NCBI GenBank assembly: GCA_910587035.1
Contig: CAJUMQ010000018.1
Coordinates: forward strand, 1 to 49,169
Direction: 5' to 3'
Length of the DNA stretch: 49,169 nucleotides
DNA from: an uncultured Desulfovibrio sp.
GTDB lineage: Bacteria; Desulfobacterota; Desulfovibrionia; Desulfovibrionales; Desulfovibrionaceae
Under the pieces are notes generated by a model. The model saw only the letters and a list, made by a program, of their open reading frames with translations. It made no database searches and was not told the DNA's origin. A program made the translations under genes and the position numbers. Each line of letters opens with the position of its first letter. The stretch's first letter is position 1. Shown one piece after another: positions 17,755 to 25,466 of this stretch.

Positions 17755-17830
17755 TACAAAAAGCTCTCCCGTAAGGAGACCTTTCCGGATAGTCAATGAG
17801 GTTCCAATCCATCTTTGAACCCCGAGCTAT
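17755..17830 (-). promoter_or_regulatory. candidate attenuator or degenerate fluoride riboswitch before crcB
   Basis: On the minus strand, just ahead of crcB, a hairpin TCTCC-TTACG-GGAGA is followed by GC and T5, an intrinsic-terminator layout inside the 5' leader. Upstream of it lies GGTTC...GATGG...GAACC, a stem closing a GATGG-containing loop. Known fluoride riboswitches have a GATGG loop, a nearby CTCCTAC segment and a terminator overlapping that segment. Here the order is the same but the last segment reads CTCCTTAC, and I cannot place the usual pseudoknot. Confidence 0.35.
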
Positions 17831-18097
17831 TTCTATCAAATACAGCCTGTTATGGCAAGCAACGCTCTAAGGTAGGTAAAACGACAAATGATTGTGGCCT
17901 GTTTTCTGCATGGCTATATCCATCCAGAAAACAGGCATGTCCCTGGCGCCAATCACCGGAAGCTGATGCGCTCCCGGGGCTGGTTGACAATTGCCTGAAC
18001 GGCCTTCTGGAGCAGCCTGATTAATTTTAGAACATTCATCAGAGAATCGCTCCAGTGGCCACTCATGCCACTCCCGCAGGATTTGCGCAATGAGCGC
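17831..18097. other. gene-free stretch between crcB leader and lolC
   Basis: I see no supported gene here. The sequence contains ordinary mixed-composition DNA, no long inverted repeat and no copy of the repeat families seen elsewhere in the window. Confidence 0.5.
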
Positions 18098-18126
18098 TTG
18101 AACCCCGCCAAAAGGTGCGATATGAT
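18098..18126 (+). promoter_or_regulatory. sigma-70 promoter of the lolC-lolD-bamA operon
   Basis: TTGAAC (18098-18103), a 17-nt spacer and TATGAT (18121-18126) make a strong -35/-10 pair. The expected transcription start, about seven nucleotides on, falls on the ATG of lolC at 18133. Confidence 0.6.
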
Positions 18127-18132
18127 GTTTGA

Positions 18133-19362
18133 ATGTCTTTTGAACTTTTTGTCGCCACGCGCTATCTTTTTTCGCGCCGAAAACAGACCTTCATTTTTAT
18201 AATATCGCTAATGTCCATCCTTGGCGTGGCCATAGGAGTGGGCGCCCTTGTGCTGGTTCTCGGTGTATATAATGGCATGAGCACAGATCTGCGCGACAAA
18301 ATTCTGGGCGCCAATGCCCATGGCATTGTTCTTTCCCATGTTTCATCTGCCTTTGGCACGGATCTGCCAAAACTTCTGGAAAGAATACGCCAGTCCCCTG
18401 GTGTTGTAGGAGCAATGCCCTTTGTCTATTCTGAAGTAATGCTTTCATCGCCCAATGGCGTTAAAGGGGTTGTGCTGCGCGGCATAGATCCGGCCACAGC
18501 TCCGGAAGTGCTGACCATGCTGCGCCCCCTTGCGGCCGGACCCCTGAAAGAGATGGCCACAAATCTGCCAAGGGGCATAATAGTTGGGGATGAGCTGGCA
18601 AAACGCCTTGGCCTTATGCCGGGCAGCCGCGTCAATCTTCTCTCCCCCTCCGGCCAGAAGGGTTCTGCCGGCTATCAGCCACGCATTCTGCCTTTTGAAG
18701 TGGCAGGCATTTTCAAGACAGGCATGTTTGAGTACGATTCCTCCCTTGCCTTCATCACCATACCGGCAGCGGTGGAAATTCTCGGTCTGCCAAAGGATTA
18801 CCTCTCTGGGATTGAGATTACGGTGAATGACCTTTTCAATGCCGACAGAGCAGCCCTTGATCTGGCAAAGACCCTTGGCCCGCCATTTTATGTGCGCAGC
18901 TGGATGGAGATGAATGCCAATATCTTCGCCGCGCTCAAGCTGGAAAAAATAGGCATGTTCATACTGCTGACCATGGTGGTGATGATCGGTTCCTTTTCCA
19001 TTGTCACCAGCCTGGTGATGCTGGTAATGGAGAAAACAAGGGACATTGCCGTCATGCTGGCCATGGGCGCAACGCGCAAAATGATTCGCCGCATATTCAT
19101 CCTCCAGGGCTGCATAATAGGCCTCATTGGCACCCTGCTGGGCTATGCCTTTGGGCTTGGCCTGGGCTGGCTGCTAAAAAGATACCAGTTCATAAAATTG
19201 CCGGAAAATGTTTACACACTGGATCATTTGCCAATAATCATAACCCTTTCCGATGTTCTGATCATTGGCGCAAGCGCCATGCTGCTTTGCTTTCTCGCAA
19301 CCCTGTACCCCGCGAAAAGGGCTGCCGCCCTGGAACCAGCGGAAGCCATGCGTTTTGAGTAG
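18133..19362 (+). CDS. lolC: lipoprotein-releasing ABC transporter permease LolC/LolE
   Basis: This 409-aa inner-membrane protein extracts lipoproteins for transfer to the outer membrane. It has the FtsX/MacB-type layout: a membrane helix at about 22-48 (IFIISLMSILGVAIGVGALVLVLGVYNGM), a large periplasmic domain, and three C-terminal helices including MIGSFSIVTSLVMLVMEKTRDIAVMLAMGAT. A single LolC/E-type gene with lolD suggests a homodimeric permease (LolF-like usage), as in many non-enteric bacteria. TGA directly precedes the ATG, so no upstream start is possible, and there is no Shine-Dalgarno sequence. It is followed by lolD after three nucleotides. Confidence 0.93.
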   Translation: MSFELFVATRYLFSRRKQTFIFIISLMSILGVAIGVGALVLVLGVYNGMSTDLRDKILGANAHGIVLSHVSSAFGTDLPKLLERIRQSPGVVGAMPFVYSEVMLSSPNGVKGVVLRGIDPATAPEVLTMLRPLAAGPLKEMATNLPRGIIVGDELAKRLGLMPGSRVNLLSPSGQKGSAGYQPRILPFEVAGIFKTGMFEYDSSLAFITIPAAVEILGLPKDYLSGIEITVNDLFNADRAALDLAKTLGPPFYVRSWMEMNANIFAALKLEKIGMFILLTMVVMIGSFSIVTSLVMLVMEKTRDIAVMLAMGATRKMIRRIFILQGCIIGLIGTLLGYAFGLGLGWLLKRYQFIKLPENVYTLDHLPIIITLSDVLIIGASAMLLCFLATLYPAKRAAALEPAEAMRFE

Positions 19363-19365
19363 CCG

Positions 19366-20052
19366 ATGGAGCCAGTCTATAAATTCACAAATGTTGGCAA
19401 GACCTTTGGCGGCATCGATGAGAATCTGGAAATCCTCAAGGATATAAATCTTGAGGTGCGCCAGGGTGAGACCCTGGCAATTGTTGGCGCATCCGGCTCC
19501 GGCAAGTCCACCCTGTTGCATATTATGGGCGCCCTTGATAAGCCAACAACAGGAGAAGTTTTTTTTGACGGGCAATCCCTGTCCAGGATGTCCCCGGCCG
19601 GCCTTGCGGAATTTCGCAACAGCAGCCTTGGTTTTGTTTTCCAGTTCCATCATCTGCTGCCGGAATTCACAGCTCTTGAGAATGTCTCCATGCCCGGCCT
19701 GATAGCCGGCAGGCCACTGGCGCAGGTGCTGCCCCAGGCGCGCATGCTTCTGGAGCGCGTGGGGCTGCAGAACAGGCTGGAAAGCCGGCCAACCACACTC
19801 TCTGGCGGCGAAAGGCAGAGAGCGGCCATAGCCAGGGCCCTTCTGCTCAGACCCAGAGTGATCCTGGCAGATGAGCCCACAGGCAACCTTGATGAACATA
19901 CCGGCCAGCAGGTTGTAAGCCTTCTGCTGGAATTAAACCGTGAATTTGGCACGACCCTGGTTATTGTCACGCATAACAGCGAACTTGCGGCACAGATGGA
20001 CCGCGCGCTGGAATTGCGGGCGGGAGTTTTATATGAAAAGACCTTTGCCTGA
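19366..20052 (+). CDS. lolD: lipoprotein-releasing ABC transporter ATP-binding protein LolD
   Basis: This 228-aa ATPase drives the LolC-type permease. Walker A GASGSGKST, the Q-loop in FQFHHLLPEFTALENV, the ABC signature LSGGERQRAAIARAL, Walker B VILADEPTGNLDE and the switch His in VIVTHNSELA are all present. The start is three nucleotides after lolC and the 3' end overlaps bamA by 20 nt, so lipoprotein export and outer-membrane assembly genes are translationally linked. Confidence 0.95.
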   Translation: MEPVYKFTNVGKTFGGIDENLEILKDINLEVRQGETLAIVGASGSGKSTLLHIMGALDKPTTGEVFFDGQSLSRMSPAGLAEFRNSSLGFVFQFHHLLPEFTALENVSMPGLIAGRPLAQVLPQARMLLERVGLQNRLESRPTTLSGGERQRAAIARALLLRPRVILADEPTGNLDEHTGQQVVSLLLELNREFGTTLVIVTHNSELAAQMDRALELRAGVLYEKTFA

Positions 20053-22789
20053 GCTTTTCCCCCTTAAAATTGTTTTCCTCCTCTGCTTCATTCTCGGCGG
20101 CCCCGTGGCGTCCCTGGCTGCCAGCAGCACCTCTCCCACAGTTCTGGTGCTGCCTTTCCAGGCCAATGCCGGCCCGGATCTGCCCAATGCGGCCATGCAG
20201 ATACCAGAAATGATCATTGGCGATCTCAACGACAGGGGGCTCAGGGCTGTGCCCTTGGCCAGGGCGGAATCCATATTGCGCCAGAGCGGCAGCAGCTCCA
20301 TAGATCTTTCCATAGCCAAAAGACTGGGCCAAAGAGCCGGCGCCCAGCTGGTCATCTATGGCGCGTTCAATCAGCTTGGCGACGGCTTCTCCCTGGAGAC
20401 CAGACTTGTGCCCGTACAGGATGGCGAGACTGTGCCCGCCTCCTTTGAAAGGCAGTCCATGCTCGCCCTGTCCGAATGTACCCAGGCTCTTGCCAACAGG
20501 GCATCGGGCATGCTGGCGCCGCGTTCCGTTCCAACTCCGGAGGGAACATCCGGACTTGTGCCAATGGGCGCGGCCACGGGAGCAAGCGGTGGTCTGGCCG
20601 ATGTGCAGGTGCGCGGCATGGAAATCATGGATCCAGACACAGTCCTCATGCGCCTCTCCATCCGCAAAGGCGACAAACCCGATGCCGACGCCATCAATGA
20701 AGAAGTCAAACGCATCTGGGACATGGGCTATTTCAGCGATGTGCAGGCCACCATGGAAGGCAATACGCTTGTCTTCACAGTTGTGGAAAAACCGCGCATC
20801 GATAACATCATTGTCCGCGGCTCCGATGAAATTGACTCCGAGGATGTCATCGCCGCCATGGGCACCAGGACAGGCAGCGTGCTCAATGAGCAGATGCTCG
20901 CCGATGATCTTCAGAAAATTACAGAGCTTTACCACAAGGAAGGCTACTATCTGGCCAAGGCCAACTATGAACTGCAGGAAAGGCCAGGCAACCGCGCCGG
21001 CGCTGTGCTGGTTATCAATGTGGATGAGGGCAAGAAGCTCTATATCAAGGATGTCGTCATCGAGGGTTTGAATCAGCTGGATCGCGATGACATGGACAAA
21101 TATCTGGCACTCAAACCCCGCAATATATTCTCATGGCTTACAGGCAGCGGCGTTCTCAAGGACGAATATCTGGAGCGCGATACAAGCGCCATCGCTGCCT
21201 ATGGCTTGAACGAGGGATTCATTGACATCCAGGTGGCCGCCCCGGATGTGGATTATCAGCCAGACGGCATAGTCGTCACCTTCAAGGTCCATGAGGGCCC
21301 GCGCTACAAGGTGCGCGATGTGAAATTTGGCGGGGATGTAATTGATAATGAAGACAACATGCTGGCAGTCATCAATATGGATGACTGGAAAAAGGACAAG
21401 GAATATTTCTCCATCACCGTCATGCAGGAGGACAGCAAGAAGCTGACAGACTTCTATGGTGATTATGGCTACGCCTTTGCCGAAGTCGATACAAAGGTGA
21501 TGAAGGCCGATGATGGCAGCGATCAGGTGGATATAGGCTATCTTATAGACAAGAAGCAGAAGGTGTTCATCCGCCGCCTCTCGGTGGAGGGCAATACCAA
21601 GACCCGTGACAATGTCATACTCCGCGAAATGCGCCTTGGTGATGGCGACATGTATGAGGGCGCCAAGCTGCGCCGCTCCACGGAGCGTCTGAATCGCCTG
21701 CGCTATTTCAGCGCTGTGGACATGGAGCTTGTGCCCACCGAAAACGAGGATGAGGTGGACCTCAAGGTAAAAGTCAAGGAGACCAACACTGGCGCCCTCA
21801 TGGGCGGCATAGGCTACTCAACATATTATGATGTCGGCGTTACGGCATCCATCATGGAGCGCAACCTGTTTGGCCGTGGCTACTGGCTGCAGCTTCAGGG
21901 CTTCTTTTCCTGGCGGCGCACCACCGGCGTCCTCTCCTTCACCAACCCCAGGGTCTACGATACAGATCTCACCCTGGGCAATGATCTCTACTACACCCAT
22001 GACTACTGGGATGATTTCACCAAGGACACCATAGGCGACACCTTACGCGCAGCCTATCCCATTGGCGAATATACCACCTTTGGCATGGCCTACAGGCTGG
22101 AACGTTATGAGCTATATGATGTGGAGGACAACTCGTCACCATATATTTCCGATTACAAGGGCATAAACTGGACCAGCGCCCTTTCCGCAAGAATCCTTAG
22201 GGACACCACCAATGAGAAGGATAGGCCCACAAAGGGCACCATTTCCAGACTGTGGGTGGAATATGGCGGCGGCGGCCTGGGCGGCACCGACAACTTTATC
22301 AAAGCGGTGGCGGACTGGCAGGGCTTCTGGTCGATAAATCCTGAAAACGTCTTTCATGTGCGTGGCCGCGTGGGCGGCGTTTTCCAGAACACAGATGAAA
22401 ATGTGCCCGTGTTCGAGCGTTTCTGGCTTGGCGGCATGGACAGCATTCGCGGCTACTCCTATTCGGACATTTCACCCCGTGACTACAAGTATGGCGGCGA
22501 GCAGATTGGCGGTGACCGCATGGGCGTACTCAATGTGGAGTATATCTGGACCTTCCAGAAGGATATGGGGCTTGCCATCGCGCCATTCTTCGATGCCGGT
22601 TTCAACATTGACCAAAAGACCATGGGCGCCGACCTCGACAAATACATTGTCGCATCCACAGGGCTGGAACTGCGCTGGCGCTCGCCCATGGGCGATCTGC
22701 GCATTGCCTATGGTATACCGCTTGTGCAGGATTATGATGGTGAGCGGGAATCCGGCAGGCTGGAGTTCAGCATGGGCCAGTTCTTCTAG
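20033..22789 (+). CDS. bamA: outer membrane protein assembly factor BamA with extra N-terminal domain
   Basis: BamA inserts beta-barrel proteins into the outer membrane. The 918-aa protein starts with a signal peptide (IVFLLCFILGGPVASLAAS). Residues about 35-165 form an extra alpha/beta domain that recalls TolB-N-type modules (VLVLPFQANAG... IPEMIIGDLNDRGLRAV... LAKRLGQRAGAQLVIYGAF). Five POTRA domains follow (VQVRGMEIMDPDTVLM..., IIVRGSDEIDSEDVI..., up to VFIRRLSVEGNTKTRDNVILREM), then a 16-strand barrel ending in a C-terminal Phe. The loop-6 motif appears as SIRGYSY (usual VRGF/Y). The ATG at 20033 lies inside lolD. Its TAG stop is the start of a CTAGAGCATT repeat element. Confidence 0.93.
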   Translation: MKRPLPELFPLKIVFLLCFILGGPVASLAASSTSPTVLVLPFQANAGPDLPNAAMQIPEMIIGDLNDRGLRAVPLARAESILRQSGSSSIDLSIAKRLGQRAGAQLVIYGAFNQLGDGFSLETRLVPVQDGETVPASFERQSMLALSECTQALANRASGMLAPRSVPTPEGTSGLVPMGAATGASGGLADVQVRGMEIMDPDTVLMRLSIRKGDKPDADAINEEVKRIWDMGYFSDVQATMEGNTLVFTVVEKPRIDNIIVRGSDEIDSEDVIAAMGTRTGSVLNEQMLADDLQKITELYHKEGYYLAKANYELQERPGNRAGAVLVINVDEGKKLYIKDVVIEGLNQLDRDDMDKYLALKPRNIFSWLTGSGVLKDEYLERDTSAIAAYGLNEGFIDIQVAAPDVDYQPDGIVVTFKVHEGPRYKVRDVKFGGDVIDNEDNMLAVINMDDWKKDKEYFSITVMQEDSKKLTDFYGDYGYAFAEVDTKVMKADDGSDQVDIGYLIDKKQKVFIRRLSVEGNTKTRDNVILREMRLGDGDMYEGAKLRRSTERLNRLRYFSAVDMELVPTENEDEVDLKVKVKETNTGALMGGIGYSTYYDVGVTASIMERNLFGRGYWLQLQGFFSWRRTTGVLSFTNPRVYDTDLTLGNDLYYTHDYWDDFTKDTIGDTLRAAYPIGEYTTFGMAYRLERYELYDVEDNSSPYISDYKGINWTSALSARILRDTTNEKDRPTKGTISRLWVEYGGGGLGGTDNFIKAVADWQGFWSINPENVFHVRGRVGGVFQNTDENVPVFERFWLGGMDSIRGYSYSDISPRDYKYGGEQIGGDRMGVLNVEYIWTFQKDMGLAIAPFFDAGFNIDQKTMGADLDKYIVASTGLELRWRSPMGDLRIAYGIPLVQDYDGERESGRLEFSMGQFF

Positions 22790-22835
22790 AGCATTCATCT
22801 GTTGAAACACTTTAAACCGTATAAATATTGATCAT
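22786..22835. repeat. MITE-like element with CTAGAGCATT end, copy M2 (decayed right end)
   Basis: CTAGAGCATTCAT (22786-22798) is identical to the left end of M1. The interior also aligns with M1 (TTGAAACA..., TTTAAAC..., TAAAT), but the right terminus reads TAAATATTGATC instead of TAAATGCTCTAG. The TAG at 22787-22789 is the bamA stop codon. Confidence 0.65.
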
Positions 22836-22842
22836 CAGATAA

Positions 22843-22873
22843 AATAATCCGGGGCCACCCGGATTATTTTTTT
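22843..22873 (+). terminator. intrinsic terminator after bamA
   Basis: AATAATCCGGG (22843-22853) pairs perfectly with CCCGGATTATT (22858-22868) across a 4-nt loop and runs into a T tract to 22873. It ends the lolC-lolD-bamA operon. In related genomes skp and lpx genes commonly follow bamA; here none do. Confidence 0.9.
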
Positions 22874-23016
22874 ATCGCATGTTCGATATGGGCTTATGCC
22901 TGCATGCGGTCATCAATGGCGTGCCGACAAATTCACACTCATGCCTACACTGGCAAGACAGGCATGCTTGTCCCGGCTACTGCAAGTCTTCAACATGGCA
23001 ATGGCACAGCATAAGC

Positions 23017-23042
23017 AAAAAAAAGAGCGCCTTGCGGCGCCC
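23017..23042 (-). terminator. intrinsic terminator of the small membrane-protein operon
   Basis: On the minus strand GCGCC-GCAA-GGCGC is followed by TC and T8 (complement of 23017-23024). It starts about 20 nt after the stop codon at 23063. The strand between this and the bamA terminator holds no supported gene. Confidence 0.8.
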
Positions 23043-23062
23043 TGCCAGTATGGTCTGTAGAT

Positions 23063-23467
23063 TTATTGGAGGGTTTCCAGCCCCCGGCAGTTCATGGCCA
23101 GCGCACTGCCATGGCCATTAATGCCGCATTGGGGGGCCGCCAGCAACAGGTTTACAGTGTTGTCGCCATTGTGGGCAATGGCTGTATCTGGTGAGCGGAA
23201 GGCTATCTCCGACCCCAGGGGCATGTATGCAGCGTTCTCAAATGCCGCTGCCAGCTCTATGGCCTGGGGAGTTTCACTGGTCATGGCGCCATCAGTAATT
23301 GGGGTGGCATCAGGCATTTCCGAAAGATATTGCGGCAGTGGAGAGCGCATAAGCTCGGTGGATGAAATATATCCAGGCACGAGCCAGATGGATGCCGCCA
23401 GAACCATGAAGCAAAGTGATGTATAAAGAATGAATGTCCTGAATGATGTTGCGCGGCGAGTGTTCAT
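23063..23467 (-). CDS. membrane-anchored hypothetical protein, 134 aa
   Basis: I do not recognise this protein. One N-terminal membrane segment (FILYTSLCFMVLAASIWLVPGYI) is preceded by a short positive stretch (MNTRRATSFRT), so the remaining ~100 residues should face the periplasm. That part is Ala/Pro-rich with two cysteines in the last 25 residues (QCGINGHGSALAMNCRG), which could form a disulfide. The ATG at 23467 has GGAGG six nucleotides upstream. It is the second gene behind the 68-aa membrane protein and ends before a good terminator. Confidence 0.6.
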   Translation of the reverse strand: MNTRRATSFRTFILYTSLCFMVLAASIWLVPGYISSTELMRSPLPQYLSEMPDATPITDGAMTSETPQAIELAAAFENAAYMPLGSEIAFRSPDTAIAHNGDNTVNLLLAAPQCGINGHGSALAMNCRGLETLQ

Positions 23468-23544
23468 TTTAGCCTCCACTTTTCTTGTATATCTGAAATG
23501 GTCTATGCCATTATTGTGCCAATATTGATCTTTTATAAAAATAT

Positions 23545-23751
23545 CTATTGCAGAATTGGGCCGGCATTGGCGGAAACCGCGTCCACACTGTAAATCTGGC
23601 GTCTTTGCCGAACCGGACCACGGCATGTGGCACGGCTGGTGGTCTCAATGGACGCTCTGCGATCCAGCCAGAATGTGGCTACCAGGACGATACCGGTTAT
23701 AAAAAAAATGCTCACCTGTATAAAAATAAGGCAGAAAAGAAAACTTGCCAT
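23545..23751 (-). CDS. small membrane protein, 68 aa
   Basis: I do not recognise it. The first ~28 residues are one hydrophobic segment (FLFCLIFIQVSIFFITGIVLVATFWL), followed by an Arg-rich, presumably cytoplasmic tail. The ATG at 23751 has a strong GGAGG eight nucleotides upstream. The gene sits about 160 nt downstream of a sigma-54 promoter and 77 nt ahead of the 134-aa membrane protein, with which it probably forms a two-gene operon. Confidence 0.5.
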   Translation of the reverse strand: MASFLFCLIFIQVSIFFITGIVLVATFWLDRRASIETTSRATCRGPVRQRRQIYSVDAVSANAGPILQ

Positions 23752-23920
23752 TTTTAGTTCCTCCGCTCTTGTAAATCAGCCTTCAATGATTTCCCGTCTG
23801 ATTTTTGCCGCTTTTCCCGGGCATTCGGCTCTTGCTGGATGCCCATGTCCGGTTTTTCTAAAAAAGCTCTGTATATTTTTTAGTCTGTGATGTGTTTTTT
23901 ACCATCACTTTATAGTGATA

Positions 23921-23941
23921 AGAGCAAAGGCTGTGCCAAAA
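23921..23941 (-). promoter_or_regulatory. sigma-54 (-24/-12) promoter
   Basis: The minus strand reads TTTTGGCACAGCCTTTGCTCT. This gives TGGCAC and TTGCT with the obligatory GG and GC (complements of 23936-23937 and 23924-23925) separated by exactly 10 nt. Transcription would start near 23912 and run into the small membrane-protein genes at 23751 and 23467. The start overlaps a 6-bp inverted repeat, ATCACT-TTAT-AGTGAT (23904-23919). The rest of 23752-23998 shows no gene. Confidence 0.6.
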
Positions 23942-23998
23942 TAAAAATACAACAGGGGAGATTGATCTGGGGATGTGCTGGGGGAATGGCGGCGAAAT

Positions 23999-24167
23999 TT
24001 AGAGCATTTGCCGATTGAAAATAGGCGAATATGGAGCGCTTCATCTGAAGCGCCCCGCGAAAGTTAGTGAAAAAATTGAATTTTTCATGCGCCTGTCCCG
24101 CTACGAGGGGAAAGGCCAAAGTGTATGGTTGAATCGCACAGAGCGCTTCAACTGATGAATGCTCTAG
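23999..24167. repeat. MITE-like element with CTAGAGCATT-type ends, copy M3 (long form)
   Basis: The left end reads TTAGAGCATT (23999-24008) and the right end AATGCTCTAG (24158-24167), giving 8-bp perfect and 9 of 10-bp inverted ends about 169 bp apart. The right 22 bp are the reverse complement of the M2 left end with few changes. The interior contains the palindrome GCGCTTCATCTGAAGCGC (24036-24053) and a partial repeat of it near 24141. The right end supplies the TAG stop of the DUF4911-type gene. No ORF lies inside. Confidence 0.65.
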
Positions 24168-24418
24168 AAATTATTGCAGGCAGGGAAATGTTGCCAGGAT
24201 ATGGGAATGGTGCCGGCTATCTCATGCAGCGCGGCAAGCACCTGCTGCCTGCCATCTGCCGCAAAGCGCACCTTGAGGATGGCCGCCTGGCGATCCAGGG
24301 TGGTAAAAAGAGCGAGGTTGTCTCTGGCCTCGAGCAGAAAGCGAAACATTGCCACATCACAAGGCGATATTTGCACCAGAAGCATGGAGCTTGCTTTATC
24401 CTTTTCAGGCAAATCCAT
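24164..24418 (-). CDS. DUF4911-like protein
   Basis: This 84-aa cytoplasmic protein resembles the DUF4911 family found in Desulfovibrionales, by the pattern MFRFLLEARDNLALFTTLDRQAAILKVRF followed by an amphipathic helix. Function is unknown. The ATG at 24418 overlaps the end of azlD by 14 nt, so it belongs to the azlC-azlD transcript. The last codons run into the end of a CTAGAGCATT element, which supplies the stop. Confidence 0.55.
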   Translation of the reverse strand: MDLPEKDKASSMLLVQISPCDVAMFRFLLEARDNLALFTTLDRQAAILKVRFAADGRQQVLAALHEIAGTIPISWQHFPACNNF

Positions 24419-24746
24419 AATAACGCGCAAGAATCACCAGACCTATGCCAAAGGCGATTGTTAAAAAATAGTTTCCACTTTTCCAGGCCACTAGCAGGGT
24501 TGGCATGGAAACCAGCAAAAACAGGTTGGTAAGGGGGGATATGTCAAACACGCCATCATAGATGAAAATATCCGGTCCAACCAGAGCGGCCATGACGGCA
24601 ACCGGTACAAAATCAAGCCATTTTCTGAACAGGGGGGGCAATGTATCCCCTGCAAGAAAGGTGGCTGGCAGGGTTTTCAGCGCTATGGTGACGCCAACTG
24701 CAAGGGCTGTGGCCAGCCAAAGGTCAAATTCAGGAAAAATGGCCAT
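24405..24746 (-). CDS. azlD: AzlD-type branched-chain amino acid exporter subunit
   Basis: This 113-aa protein has four hydrophobic segments (LWLATALAVGVTIALKTLPATFL, DFVPVAVMAALVGPDIF, LTNLFLLVSMPTLLVAW, TIAFGIGLVILARYYG). AzlD pairs with AzlC to export branched-chain amino acids across the inner membrane. The ATG overlaps the azlC stop by one base (TAATG). A longer frame to 24914 is shadow sequence from azlC. Confidence 0.85.
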   Translation of the reverse strand: MAIFPEFDLWLATALAVGVTIALKTLPATFLAGDTLPPLFRKWLDFVPVAVMAALVGPDIFIYDGVFDISPLTNLFLLVSMPTLLVAWKSGNYFLTIAFGIGLVILARYYGFA

Positions 24747-25465
24747 TATTCGGGCGCCTGCCTTCTGTCGGCTTTTTGCGCAAGCACAAGGCCAAGTGTG
24801 GCGCCGGCTATGGTCGCCAGGGCAACATTCCATTGGCCCAGGCCGCCAATTTTCAGGGCTATGGAGAGGCAGAAAGTAAATATCGCCACCAGCAGATGCA
24901 GCCTTGTGGAGCACTGTGGCACAAGCAGGGCTATAAACATGGCGGTAATGGCATAATCAAGGCCCAGGGGGCGCACATCATCCACCAGATTGCCGCAAAA
25001 ACAGCCAATGGCCGTGCCGCCGACCCATGCCAGCTGTGTGACATGATTGCAGACATACATGGTGGTCAGGTTGAGCTTCCAGCCCTGACGCAGTGCGGTG
25101 GCATGCACCACAAAAGTCTCGTCCGTCACGCCAAACCCCAGCAGAAAGCGCTTGAGGCGTGGAACATGCCCAAACCATGGCGCCTCTGCGGCGGACATGA
25201 GCAGATAGCGCAGATTGACTATGCCCACAGCTGTGGCAGTGGACAATATGCCCGCACCGCCGCCCCAAAGGCTGGCAAAAACAAACTGGCCCGAACCCGA
25301 GAACATTAGCACGCTCATGGCCACAGCCAGAGCTGGCGGGATATTGTTCTTCACGGCCAGCACACCAAAGGCGAAACCAACAGGCAGATAGCCAAGAACA
25401 ATTGGCAGGGCGCGGCGCAGGCCATCCATTGCCGGAGCCATGCCGGAGGAAGATCTGCTAGTCAT
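24746..25465 (-). CDS. azlC: AzlC-family branched-chain amino acid exporter
   Basis: This 239-aa inner-membrane protein has the AzlC signature ALPIVLGYLPVGFAFGVLAV near the N-terminus and VGIVNLRYLLMSAA, with about six further hydrophobic stretches. It is the large subunit of the AzlCD (YgaZH-like) exporter. It begins one base after fliR ends, so it may share the flagellar transcript, although no functional link is evident. Confidence 0.88.
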   Translation of the reverse strand: MTSRSSSGMAPAMDGLRRALPIVLGYLPVGFAFGVLAVKNNIPPALAVAMSVLMFSGSGQFVFASLWGGGAGILSTATAVGIVNLRYLLMSAAEAPWFGHVPRLKRFLLGFGVTDETFVVHATALRQGWKLNLTTMYVCNHVTQLAWVGGTAIGCFCGNLVDDVRPLGLDYAITAMFIALLVPQCSTRLHLLVAIFTFCLSIALKIGGLGQWNVALATIAGATLGLVLAQKADRRQAPE

Positions 25466-25466
25466 G

